From positions 496,001 to 560,000 of the forward strand of contig NZ_JAHKRR010000001.1 of assembly GCF_018863395.1 (NCBI RefSeq): 64,000 nucleotides of DNA, in the 5' to 3' direction. The stretch comes from Sinomicrobium weinanense. GTDB taxonomy: Bacteria; Bacteroidota; Bacteroidia; Flavobacteriales; Flavobacteriaceae. This document shows, piece by piece, positions 52,722 to 60,942 of this stretch. The position numbers were made by a program, and so were the translations under genes. Below the pieces are notes generated by a model. It worked only from the letters and a program-made list of their open reading frames with translations. It did no database searches and was not told where the DNA came from. How positions within the stretch are numbered: position 1 is the stretch's first letter; each line of letters begins with the position of its first letter.

Positions 52722-53912
52722 CTATTCGCCAATATTTTTAGTGACTATATTCATTATTGGATTAGGAGAAGAATCTTCTTTTATAATACCATTAGATGAA
52801 ACCCTGAAAATTGATGGTAAAATTAAATCCTTATCCTCTTTACTGAGAACCTGCTCTTCCCGCTCAAAGGCTAAATAGGTCATAATCATTGTCTCTCTTT
52901 CTTTGGCATCCGACAACAGGTGAAGATTACTTAAAAAGATTTTTACCAAAAGGCGGATAATCCAAACGATTAAAGTCAAAGCACCAAGAAATACTGCGTA
53001 AACCCATATTTGCAGCGCCCCGGATTGGGTTAATAACTTTTTTCCAACGCCATCTGGAGCGTCTAAATTCAATCCAATAATGTATTTACCAAAACATATT
53101 ATAGAAATGAAGGTAGTTATCATTACTAGACCGGATGTAATACCAAATACTATGCTATAAATTCTATGATTCTTGGCTTTTTGAGTCCAATAGGTTACAG
53201 CTTCTTTTACGGCAAGTTCACTTTTATAAAACTTTTCGGCTTCTTCCATTTTAATTTTATGACGATCGAATTCTTCATCAAATTTTTTGGCGATAGCCGT
53301 TTTTAAGTTATTAAGCTCTTTATTTATTGAATTGTTTTCATCTTTAGCATTTTTCAATTCTTCAAGCAGTTTATCTTTTTGAGCTATTATTTCCGAATAA
53401 AAATCTTCGTATTTCCTTTTCTCTTCCTCAAAATCCGGTTCGATATTATTGTCAAAAAGATATGCGGCAAACTGACCGTTTCTTTGAGTATCTTGATTGA
53501 TTTGAGCTCCACTCCTGGGCTGTGTTTTTTGTTGAAAATACAATAAGGCTCCAGGAACAATTTTAGGATTGGTTTTGTTTAGTCGCTCTAAAAATTTTCC
53601 TTCTTTAGAACGTGAGGCAATAAATCCTTGACGTTTGTATGTTGATGAGATAAATTCTTTAAGTTCTTTGCTAAAATCGTCCCATGAAATCTCAACATTC
53701 CTGTTCTGATTGAATCTGATTGAGAGTGGATTTGTAATAACTTGATTGAAAATACTACCTATATTATTTTCTCCTATAGAAGTATAAAACTCAACTTCTA
53801 ATTTACACCATTCTTTTATTTTCTCATAATTTTTAAATGAATACGAGGCCCCAACATTAATTGAAATGTTTTTTGGAAAATCTTCTTTTAAATATTGAGA
53901 CATATTTGGCAT
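52722..53912 (-). CDS. Coiled-coil membrane protein, DUF6161-like
   Basis: 396 aa. Soluble N-terminal region (about 1-150), a coiled coil rich in E/K/N (about 160-235), TM segments at about 252-275 and 300-325, and a C-terminal tail with K-E-R-E-T-M-I-M-T-Y-L-A-F and L-I-L-P-S-I-F-R-V-S-S-N-G-I-I-K-E-D. These resemble the conserved end of DUF6161 proteins. Function unknown. It lies in the AT-rich island next to a helicase; similar membrane-anchored coiled-coil proteins occur among phage defence genes, but no evidence here shows this. Confidence 0.6.
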   Translation of the reverse strand: MPNMSQYLKEDFPKNISINVGASYSFKNYEKIKEWCKLEVEFYTSIGENNIGSIFNQVITNPLSIRFNQNRNVEISWDDFSKELKEFISSTYKRQGFIASRSKEGKFLERLNKTNPKIVPGALLYFQQKTQPRSGAQINQDTQRNGQFAAYLFDNNIEPDFEEEKRKYEDFYSEIIAQKDKLLEELKNAKDENNSINKELNNLKTAIAKKFDEEFDRHKIKMEEAEKFYKSELAVKEAVTYWTQKAKNHRIYSIVFGITSGLVMITTFISIICFGKYIIGLNLDAPDGVGKKLLTQSGALQIWVYAVFLGALTLIVWIIRLLVKIFLSNLHLLSDAKERETMIMTYLAFEREEQVLSKEDKDLILPSIFRVSSNGIIKEDSSPNPIMNIVTKNIGE

Positions 53913-54054
53913 AACGAGCAGGTTTTATTTTTTTCTTTCAAAGCAAACATTTTAGTATTTATACATACAAAGATATTTTTTCCAGATGCTTCAATCTCTT
54001 TCTTAGTTAAGTTAGTTTTGTTGATAAAATAGTTTCTGATCTTTTGTTCTTGTT

Positions 54055-54086
54055 TTCTTGTCTTCTTGTCTTCTTGTCTTCTTGTC
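54055..54086. repeat. Four perfect copies of the 8-bp unit TTCTTGTC
   Basis: A microsatellite of period 8 with a partial fifth unit (TTCG). A frame on the opposite strand would read R/Q/E/D/K repeats, but no credible gene contains it. Confidence 0.8.
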
Positions 54087-54111
54087 TTCGTTTTTTATAA
54101 TCTGTTAGGTC

Positions 54112-54192
54112 AAGGACATTCGTAGAGCCTTCAACGTACACTTTGTAGAGTGGGCATTCGCAGAGCCTGGAACACTTTGTTGAGCGGGGTAA
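54112..54192. repeat. Two diverged tandem units of about 38-40 bp
   Basis: Both units share ATTCG-x-AGAGCCT, AAC and ACACTTTGT, then GAG-x-GGG. They lie between the 8-bp microsatellite and the group II intron remnant. Confidence 0.5.
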
Positions 54193-54296
54193 TTGCGCAA
54201 AGTCCCATTTTAGGTACAACTATCACGGAGCAACGGGTTAAAAAGCGTGGGGATCAACCACTACTTGATATGTTCAAATATCTTAATCCATCTGTT

Positions 54297-54383
54297 TGAA
54301 AACCACCGCATACGAGGTCCATACGTACGGTGGTGCGAGAGGCGCACTCCGTTCCTAATCAGGAGCGGAACCGTCTACTCGAT
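54297..54383 (+). mobile_element. Remnant 3' end of a group II intron (domains V and VI)
   Basis: Domain V: ACCACCG (54302-54308) pairs with CGGTGGT (54328-54334), with the TACG-x5-CATA upper stem and the conserved ACGTACGG bulge region. It is followed by GTGCGAGAGG, the usual linker. Domain VI: CTCCGTTCCT...AGGAGCGGA and the 3' end CCGTCTACTCGAT. One C-A mismatch in the upper stem of domain V suggests decay. No reverse transcriptase or maturase gene lies upstream, so only the tail of the intron remains. Confidence 0.7.
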
Positions 54384-54404
54384 AACAACTATCCTTTATA
54401 TTTT

Positions 54405-57104
54405 TCATAGATTATATTTTGCTTTTAGTAGTGAATAATCCTTTCTATTAAACTTAGTTTTAAAACTTCCTAGAATATTCTTTTCAGATTCTGGTGTCCA
54501 ATAAATTCTTAGTTTTTCCTTTGCTCTTGTAATTGCTGTATAAAAGATATTATGAGAAATCATTTCTTCTACTTCATCTGTAATAACAATTTTTACAGAA
54601 TTATATTCCAATCCTTGGGCTTTGTGAATTGAAACAGCATACGCAACTTGAAATGGTATAATATTACTGGAATCGTCATCGTCATCATCAGTACTTTTAT
54701 ATTTGTCGACGGTAAAGCGAATCACAGAATTTCCACTTTCTGCATTGTCCAAGAGTTCAAAATCGTAACATTCAGTATCGAATTCATTAAGTACTAAATA
54801 GACTTCAATGTCAAACTGGATTTGATTTTCTAGCAATTCAATTCGAGAAATTTTACCTTTTAAGTTATTGTAAATTAAGGGTGAGAACCTACCTGATTCA
54901 TTGAAAATAATTGGGTCGTTTATTTTATAAGTATGAGTTCCCCAAACGAATGCTTCATTATTATTACTGCTTTGTAAAAATGAATTTATATTATTAATGC
55001 CGTAAAGTCCATCGTAATTTAAACAAAGTATGATTTCATCCTCTTCCGTATTTTCAAAAATTGAATTATCAAGAGTTGTAGAGTATTGATTTTTAGTTAA
55101 AGTTTCTAAAATATTATCTTCAATATTCCTTACTCTTTCCCAAAGCCTCAATAAGTTATGATTATTACTTCTATAAGGTTTTTCCAATTCAAACACGGAA
55201 GACTCTGGAATAAAATATTTTATTAGACTGAACCAATTACCAAATAATATTGATTCAATCTGAAACACATCACCAACTAGAATAAGTAACCTGAATTTAG
55301 CTTTAGTAAGTATTTTAAGCATATCTGAATTGCTTACGGTACTGCACTCATCAATGATTAAAATATCGTATTCCGTTTCGTAACTCCAAGAAAATTTGGT
55401 TATAGTCTTAAATGTACAATTAGTAACTTTGATATTACGCTTTAAATTATCAACTGCAGGATTTGTATTCGCTAAGTATAGCTTACTCTCTTTGTCAAAA
55501 AAGTTTGAAATATGATTAATCATAGTTGATTTACCTGTCCCAGCAGCTCCATAAATCAAAGCTACTTTTGAGTGTTCAAACAGGTTTTTTAGAGCTGACT
55601 TTTTCTCTTCACAATCAATACTATATGTAGACGATTGAAGCCATGATTTTATAGAGTTTTTATAATTTTTAATTCCGTCTGATGAAATGTCTTTTAACTT
55701 TTCTATGATACTAAAAGTGTCTGCTTCATAACCTTTGATAAACGCATACGTTTTATAAATCTCTATTTGTCTATTTTTGTGTTTCCGATATAGATTTTCA
55801 TTCCATTGTTCAATGAGTTTTTCAACATTTTCAAAGTTCTCGATTTCTTTAATAGAAGTATATAATTGTCCTTTTTGTTCAGTGTTATTTTTTATATGTC
55901 TTGCTAATATTTCATGTTTTCTATCTTCAGTGTTGATGGATAAAAAAAGGTCACTAAGTTTGGGGTTGTGATTAATTAGTGCAGAATTAAAAGGCATTTG
56001 GTCAAAAGGGATACAACCAAATTCTAGATTTAAGTTTGATAATAATTCACACATAGAATTTTTATATTGTTTTTTGATTATTTTATTGTTAAGCCTAAGA
56101 AGTAAATATCTAAGTACATTATAGCCATCGCTTCTAGTTTTACTCATTTCTCTGCATTTATCCAATAGTTTGAAGATGTGAGAAACTCTAGCTTTTTCAG
56201 TTACTATTCTTTTTACATACTTATAATACCAATCGTTTAAGTTTATAATTTCAATTAAATTCAATCCAGAAGATGTTAAGTATTTCATTAGTTCATAAGA
56301 TTCCTTCCCACTACTAATTTTAGAATTTGTACCAAATATTTTCGCAAAGTTGTCTATCTCACAAGGGCGTATCGAAACTTCCCAATTATCAATGATTTGA
56401 ATTGGCATTTTTTTATCCAAAATCTCTATATAGTCCATGCTTATAAATAGTTTTACAGCATAATTGCTAAGGATATCAAGTTTGGTAAATGCAATAATTC
56501 TATCAAACTTGCTAGTATAGTCGTTTGCTCTTCTGAAGGTTACCTCATAGTATATTTCATTTTTTACAAAAAATGGTTTTATCTTTTGAATATAATATCT
56601 GTCTTTGTAATTACTTTTTATTCGATTTTCCTTAGGTTGTTTAATTAACACGGAAATTTTCTCATAATACTCTTTCAGGTTAGAATCTGTGTGAATTGGA
56701 AAATCTTCAAGATTATATAGAACTTCTAAATTATATGTGTTTTTAAGGAAAGACTTTATTTTTATGAGGTACTCATAGTACTTGAGTAATAATCTCTCAG
56801 AATTTTCTTCGTTTAAAGTGTAATGAGAAGCTGTTATTTGTAAAAGTTTATGAAGTCTTGATAGAAACTTTAAATCACCTCTTGCTTTTATATACTCAAT
56901 GGCTTCTTTGATATTTTCGTAATCATTATTTAATTCTATTCGCTGTGCTTCTTCAAGAACTTTTAAGGAAATATGTTCAACAAAATTCCTAAGTTGAGAT
57001 AAAATATTTTGCGATAACAACCCTCTTTCCTCAACATCAAATTTCTCTATGTTTTTACAAATTGCTTTATCAATATCAAGTATATGAGAAATTATTTCAC
57101 TCAT
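54405..57104 (-). CDS. Large superfamily 1 (RecD/UvrD-like) helicase
   Basis: 899 aa. The helicase core is in the C-terminal half: Walker A G-A-A-G-T-G-K-S-T (about 519-527), Walker B L-I-I-D-E-C-S, V-G-D-V-F-Q-I-E-S (motif III-like), Y-R-S-N-N-H (motif IV-like), S-I-H-K-A-Q-G-L-E-Y-N-S-V (motif V) and Y-T-A-I-T-R-A-K-E-K-L (motif VI). The N-terminal about 510 residues are helical and do not match a known nuclease by eye. A poly-Asp stretch (DDDDDDSS) lies near 810-820. The gene is AT-rich and next to other island genes; a DNA-repair or phage-defence role is possible. Confidence 0.85.
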   Translation of the reverse strand: MSEIISHILDIDKAICKNIEKFDVEERGLLSQNILSQLRNFVEHISLKVLEEAQRIELNNDYENIKEAIEYIKARGDLKFLSRLHKLLQITASHYTLNEENSERLLLKYYEYLIKIKSFLKNTYNLEVLYNLEDFPIHTDSNLKEYYEKISVLIKQPKENRIKSNYKDRYYIQKIKPFFVKNEIYYEVTFRRANDYTSKFDRIIAFTKLDILSNYAVKLFISMDYIEILDKKMPIQIIDNWEVSIRPCEIDNFAKIFGTNSKISSGKESYELMKYLTSSGLNLIEIINLNDWYYKYVKRIVTEKARVSHIFKLLDKCREMSKTRSDGYNVLRYLLLRLNNKIIKKQYKNSMCELLSNLNLEFGCIPFDQMPFNSALINHNPKLSDLFLSINTEDRKHEILARHIKNNTEQKGQLYTSIKEIENFENVEKLIEQWNENLYRKHKNRQIEIYKTYAFIKGYEADTFSIIEKLKDISSDGIKNYKNSIKSWLQSSTYSIDCEEKKSALKNLFEHSKVALIYGAAGTGKSTMINHISNFFDKESKLYLANTNPAVDNLKRNIKVTNCTFKTITKFSWSYETEYDILIIDECSTVSNSDMLKILTKAKFRLLILVGDVFQIESILFGNWFSLIKYFIPESSVFELEKPYRSNNHNLLRLWERVRNIEDNILETLTKNQYSTTLDNSIFENTEEDEIILCLNYDGLYGINNINSFLQSSNNNEAFVWGTHTYKINDPIIFNESGRFSPLIYNNLKGKISRIELLENQIQFDIEVYLVLNEFDTECYDFELLDNAESGNSVIRFTVDKYKSTDDDDDDSSNIIPFQVAYAVSIHKAQGLEYNSVKIVITDEVEEMISHNIFYTAITRAKEKLRIYWTPESEKNILGSFKTKFNRKDYSLLKAKYNL

Positions 57105-57329
57105 TCTGATTTAGAGTTTTTTGTGGCTTGTTGCTAACCCCTTATATAATTACTTTTGTCCCTGATATCTAGCTTTATTCCCAGGTATCAACACTTTCAT
57201 GTATATAACACTATTAATGCTATAAATATAAAAGAAAATATTCTCTAATATATATGGGGCTTTTTCCCTTTTTTCAAAAGAAGTAAATTTTAAGCAAAGA
57301 AAATTACGGAAAACCATAATCCGATAAAG

Positions 57330-57361
57330 CAATAGAGCCAATCTTTCGACTGGCTCTATTG
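57330..57361 (-). terminator. Terminator of the XRE gene
   Basis: CAATAGAGCCA pairs perfectly (11 bp) with TGGCTCTATTG around ATCTTTCGAC; on the minus strand it is followed by CTTTAT. It lies 28 nt after the XRE stop codon. The remainder of 57105-57329 holds no gene; it includes the helicase promoter region. Confidence 0.8.
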
Positions 57362-57388
57362 TATAAATAGTAACAACTATAAACCTCT

Positions 57389-57652
57389 TTACCAATTGTC
57401 CTTTTTCAGTTGCCTTTTAAATTCTGAGTAAGTAGGAGCTTCACTTTCCGACCAATCACTCTTATGCAAAAGGTTTCTAATATCCTCTCTCAAAAGTTCT
57501 GCAATTTTGTTTAGCTCATGAACAGAGGGTTGTCTTTTGTTATTTCGCCATTTAGATACTGTACCTTCTGATCTTTTTACGTACTTGGCAACAACCCTGT
57601 TGGTAATTTTTCTTTTTTTAAATACTTCGTCTAATCTATTAGTGTTACTCAT
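57389..57652 (-). CDS. Small XRE-family HTH regulator
   Basis: 87 aa from the ATG at 57652; earlier in-frame codons run through the palindromic operator-like region and are not believed. The HTH (about 4-60) contains L-D-E-V-F-K-K-R-K-I-T-N-R-V-V-A-K-Y-V-K-R-S-E-G-T-V-S-K-W-R-N-N-K-R-Q-P-S. Small controllers of this type regulate toxin-antitoxin, restriction-modification or integrated-element genes. A perfect 10-bp-arm palindrome just upstream of the start codon suggests autoregulation. Confidence 0.85.
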   Translation of the reverse strand: MSNTNRLDEVFKKRKITNRVVAKYVKRSEGTVSKWRNNKRQPSVHELNKIAELLREDIRNLLHKSDWSESEAPTYSEFKRQLKKDNW

Positions 57653-57673
57653 TGAATTAGATTTTATTTGAAA

Positions 57674-57700
57674 AAAGTTTGTCGTTTTATGACAAACTTT
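57674..57700. promoter_or_regulatory. Palindromic operator candidate for the XRE regulator
   Basis: AAAGTTTGTC (57674-57683) and its exact reverse complement GACAAACTTT (57691-57700), separated by GTTTTAT. It begins 22 nt upstream of the XRE ATG, the normal place for an autoregulatory site. Confidence 0.65.
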
Positions 57701-57783
57701 GTATGTTTGCATTGTTAATAATAGGCGACAATAAAGTGAGGCATTAAACAATGCGTCACTAACGATGTCACTCATACAAGAAA

Positions 57784-58300
57784 ACCGTCAATTTTCCCTA
57801 TGAGTCGACCATGAGCTCGCTATCTATTGGAATTTGTATCTTCGCGATATAAACCAATAGGGCGGGTCTCATGTCAGTCTTTGGGGAACCACGGCTTCGG
57901 TCGTGGCGGTTCTTGACGGTACCACTTGCAAAGCATTGAGGCTCGCTTTATTGGTTTTTCCCATAAAAGCGCTTCCCTGGCTTTCTGAGTATGCATCGTT
58001 TACATAACCAAAGCGATTATGAAAACGAAGTTTATCAAACCACCATTACCCGCTGCTCGCAGTTTACGTGCAGCGGTCATCGCCAATTGTGATACTGAAG
58101 GGGAACAATCGCTACAATCCATTTCAAAAACATCAAACGTGCCCCCGAATGAGGGGTCTAAAACCGGTAGCACAAGCAAGGGCGCTAAGCCATGCTTGCC
58201 AATAGTATACAATGCTATTGGCCGCTGTTCGGTAGTGCCGGCCCCATGCCTACATAAAAGGATATGTTTACCCAGGTCAAGGACGGCTCCTTGTACCGGT
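57784..58300 (+). ncRNA. Candidate large structured RNA of unknown class
   Basis: A block of about 0.5 kb, richer in G+C than its AT-rich surroundings, with many hairpins in a row. ACCGTCAA (57784-57791) with TTGACGGT (57913-57920) closes a first domain. That domain contains CTATTGG (57825-57831)/CCAATAG (57854-57860) and CCACG (57889-57893)/CGTGG (57902-57906). Further hairpins are AAAGC/GCTTT (57930-57949), CGCTGC/GCAGCG (58051-58076), CCCC/GGGG (about 58142-58156), CCAATAG/CTATTGG (58199-58221) and AAGGA/TCCTT (58279-58292). Open frames exist on both strands (e.g. 58019-58312) but lack protein-like features. The strand is assumed from the closing stem order. Confidence 0.45.
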
Positions 58301-58329
58301 TATTCGCAATGACCATAAAAGTAGCTTCT

Positions 58330-59189
58330 TTTCTTTTGACCTGCAAACAGAACATTTGCTTTCTTAGAGCATGGCGGTCGGTTTTTTAAAACGGAGCTTG
58401 CGGAAACTTTGTATATGGGGCATAGAAAAAGAGATTGAACGGAAAGCCCGATAAGATAAGGCAACCTTATTCAGAAAATAAGATAGATTTTTTTGTGAAA
58501 ATTTTAACTTTGATCGATTTAAAGAAGTATTTTGCCGAAAAAATTATATTTTTCCTTTTTGTTTATTGCTGTTAGATCAATAATGTATATATTAAGTGAT
58601 ATAATTACGGCTTTTTTTAATATCTATTTGACCCAAACAATACCTAAAACGTGAAATCTTTGAATGCTCATTATTAATAAGATGAGTCAAACCCAAAACC
58701 TCTTTTGAGGCACCCTGATCAAAGTTTTTACAATATCGGGAAAATTTCTCACCCCTCCCGGAAAAACTGACCATGTCCCTATTATTTATAGGCTGCTTTG
58801 TAGCGGCTAACCGTTTTTTATGGAGTAGCATACAGGATATCTGCCTTCTGATGGCTGTTTTCGGTATCGGTATGAAACTGCTATCCGGGTTAACAGTATT
58901 TTAAAAACTACCCTTCACAAACCCGGTCGGTTCATGAACTCGTTTGTTTAACCTATGATGTTGTCTGTAAAAAGACGATGTTGTTTTAAAAAAGACCTCT
59001 TGTGTTGTTAAGCCCCTTATCGTGCCTGTTCCGAAGTTCGGAAGAGGAAGCGGATAGCGCAGTAGGTTTGACCTATTTTACCTATGTATACGTATTACCC
59101 TGAAAAAAGTACCCCGGTTTTATTCCTTACCTGTATAAGCCGTCCTGGCTATGTGTTTTTGATGTCTAATGTTGTTATTGCATAGCTAT
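58330..59189. other. AT-rich region without a confident gene
   Basis: About 860 bp. A 79-codon frame on the minus strand (58592-58831) has no recognisable features. The right part (59030-59189) probably holds the promoter of the ECF sigma gene. No repeats or insertion-sequence ends were noticed. Confidence 0.4.
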
Positions 59190-59741
59190 ATGGGCACAGA
59201 TTTGTCAAAGAAAATACAGGAACGGGAATTTAATGAATTCTACAACCGGTTTTATACTGAGCTGGTACGATATGCTTATAATATCTGTTTTAACAAGGCG
59301 GTTAGCGAGGATATTGTACAGGAGGTTTTTATTCGTATATGGAAAAATGCGGATAAAGATAAAATAGAGATAGGGCCTTCACTAAAGCCTTATTTATATA
59401 CTGCAGTAAAAAATGGCTGTATCGACTTTTTCAGATCTCATGGCATTGTAGACGAACTGGGGTTTCTGGATTTTTACGCCGAAATTACCCCGCATTATAA
59501 CCCCGCAGCCATTGCGGATGACGAGGAAGAAAAAAAGGGAATGTTCGCCGCTATACTGAAAATTGCAGATGGCTTTCCCCCGCAAATGCAAAAGGTTTTC
59601 CGGCTTTGGCTGTGTGACAACTTCAAACAAACAGAGATTGCCAAAAAACTGAATATTCATCCAAGTACAGTTAATTCCCATTTAAAAATGGCCCAGGAAA
59701 AGATCTGCCAGGCCTTTGCTCAAAGGTCCCGTAAGAAATAG
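59190..59741 (+). CDS. ECF-type RNA polymerase sigma factor (FecI-like), orphan
   Basis: 183 aa from the ATG at 59190. Region 2 is F-N-E-F-Y-N-R-F-Y-T-E-L-V-R-Y-A-Y-N-I, ending D-I-V-Q-E-V-F-I-R-I-W. Region 4 is P-P-Q-M-Q-K-V-F-R-L-W-L, ending H-P-S-T-V-N-S-H-L-K-M-A-Q-E-K-I. It is the Bacteroidota family usually followed by a fecR anti-sigma gene and a SusC/FecA receptor; neither follows here. The only FecR-like fragment in the window is at 41312, too far to be an operon partner. Confidence 0.92.
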   Translation: MGTDLSKKIQEREFNEFYNRFYTELVRYAYNICFNKAVSEDIVQEVFIRIWKNADKDKIEIGPSLKPYLYTAVKNGCIDFFRSHGIVDELGFLDFYAEITPHYNPAAIADDEEEKKGMFAAILKIADGFPPQMQKVFRLWLCDNFKQTEIAKKLNIHPSTVNSHLKMAQEKICQAFAQRSRKK

Positions 59742-59965
59742 GTAGAAAAAACAATCTCCTTAATTATTTAATTCCCATTAATTGATATTTTTATCGAAAT
59801 TTTTCTTGAAAAAATAGACCTTTTTATCATATTTCTTAATAAATGATCGTATTAAGGTTAAGAAATCGTTATTGTTTTTTCAAATAAACCAAACTGAAAC
59901 GAGTATTATCGTAGGGGATTTGAAGAGGTGTTGAGAAAATAGCGTTTGATGTAGAAAAACCTTTG

Positions 59966-59988
59966 CCGCTGGAAACAGCGGTTTTTTT
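59966..59988 (+). terminator. Strong terminator 225 nt after the sigma factor gene
   Basis: CCGCTG-GAAA-CAGCGG is followed by TTTTTTT. It may end the sigma-factor transcript or a separate small RNA; the stretch 59742-59965 is AT-rich and without a reading frame of note. Confidence 0.85.
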
Positions 59989-60065
59989 AGAACCGGTAAT
60001 TGGTGAGTACCCAAGTTTATTACCATTGGTAAATTATCTACAATACCCATTAACAAATTTAACTT

Positions 60066-60073
60066 TATATTTG
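60066..60073 (+). promoter_or_regulatory. -7 element that decides the start of the next gene
   Basis: TATATTTG matches TAnnTTTG exactly. Transcription would begin about 60080, downstream of the first in-frame ATG (60075). This argues for the ATG at 60099 as the true start of the next gene. No clear -33 element was found. Confidence 0.45.
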
Positions 60074-60098
60074 TATGAGAAAATCAAAACGAGTAACC

Positions 60099-60512
60099 AT
60101 GAGTAATCCAACGAAAAAACGAATGGGAGTCACGATGGCTGAGATTCGGGAATCCATCGGATTGAACCAAGAAGAGCTGGGCCATCGCATGGGCAAAAGT
60201 CAGCAAACGGTGTCTCGATTGGAACAACAAGAAGCCTTTACTGAAGCAGAGTTTGAGGAAGTGCTTGAGGCACTTGAAGTGAAACGCCCCTTTTTTGAGC
60301 GTTGGAAGGGAAATTCCGGGAGTATGACTGTGCACCATATACAGGATCACGGTAAAGCCTTTGGAAATAATCATTTTCAAAATTGTTTCAATGTGCCTGA
60401 AAGGATTCTTGAGCTTGAAGGTAAGAACGAAAAACTATACGAACGTTTGCTGGAAGCTGAAAAAGAAAAAGTGGTTTTTCTACAACGTTTACTCGACAAT
60501 AAATCCAAATAA
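60099..60512 (+). CDS. XRE-family protein with C-terminal coiled coil
   Basis: 137 aa from the ATG at 60099, chosen because of the promoter element at 60066-60073. HTH: M-A-E-I-R-E-S-I-G-L-N-Q-E-E-L-G-H-R-M-G-K-S-Q-Q-T-V-S-R-L-E (about 12-41). The C-terminal third (about 100-137) is a helical coiled coil, I-L-E-L-E-G-K-N-E-K-L-Y-E-R-L-L-E-A-E-K-E-K. It could be a regulator of the following cluster or of a mobile element; no partner gene is obvious. Confidence 0.8.
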   Translation: MSNPTKKRMGVTMAEIRESIGLNQEELGHRMGKSQQTVSRLEQQEAFTEAEFEEVLEALEVKRPFFERWKGNSGSMTVHHIQDHGKAFGNNHFQNCFNVPERILELEGKNEKLYERLLEAEKEKVVFLQRLLDNKSK

Positions 60513-60589
60513 TCACCTGATTTTTTAACCGGCTGCGCTTTGGCCCGGCTGTGATATTTCCCAAAACCTTAATAAGTGATCATCATTGC

Positions 60590-60765
60590 GAATCCCCGCC
60601 TAAGCGGGGGTATGGCAATCTCATGGAGGCTGGTGGCACACCCTTGATGGTTGGCGCATACTTGTAAAGAGATCGCCGATCCTTCGATAAACTCAGGGCA
60701 GGCTGCTTCAGTCTACCCTGAGCACTTCGGCAAGCTCAGTATATCACCCGGCCGAAGGGCTGAGG
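60590..60765. repeat. Intergenic palindromic repeats between the XRE and LytTR genes
   Basis: ATTGCGAATCCCCGCC-TAA-GCGGGGGTATGGCAAT forms a hairpin near 60586-60620. CCTTCGATAAACTCAG, CCCTGAGCACTTCGG and GGCCGAAGGGCTGAGG (60678-60765) belong to the CTTCGAC/CTCAG family seen at 14562 and 15558. The rest of 60513-60942 holds no gene. Confidence 0.65.
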
Positions 60766-60942
60766 ATGACGTTTTCCTGGTGGCAGTTGCATACCCTGAC
60801 TGGCGTTCGTTTGCGTAAAACGGAAACGGGTAATGACATATAACTTTATTAAACCCCGGAACTACACCCTTTGGCTTGGGCTCAGGGACCAATTCAGAAC
60901 TCCTCAACACCAACCAACAACTAAAAAACTCTTATTAACCCT

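Noticed and set aside
54055-54192. CRISPR-like repeat array
   Set aside because: Units are 8 bp or diverged 38-40 bp with no spacers of constant length.
54007-54219. 70-codon frame on the minus strand rich in K/R/Q/E/D
   Set aside because: Its C-terminal half is the translation of the TTCTTGTC microsatellite and the rest is the tandem repeat.
57150-57395. 81-codon frame on the minus strand
   Set aside because: It covers the terminator hairpin of the XRE gene and has no family features.
58019-58312. 97-codon plus-strand frame (and a minus-strand frame over the same DNA)
   Set aside because: Unusual Ser/Arg/Pro/Cys-rich composition and full overlap with a series of hairpins; a structured RNA explains the block better. 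Conservation of the protein would change this view.
58592-58831. 79-codon frame on the minus strand
   Set aside because: No recognisable features in an AT-rich gap.
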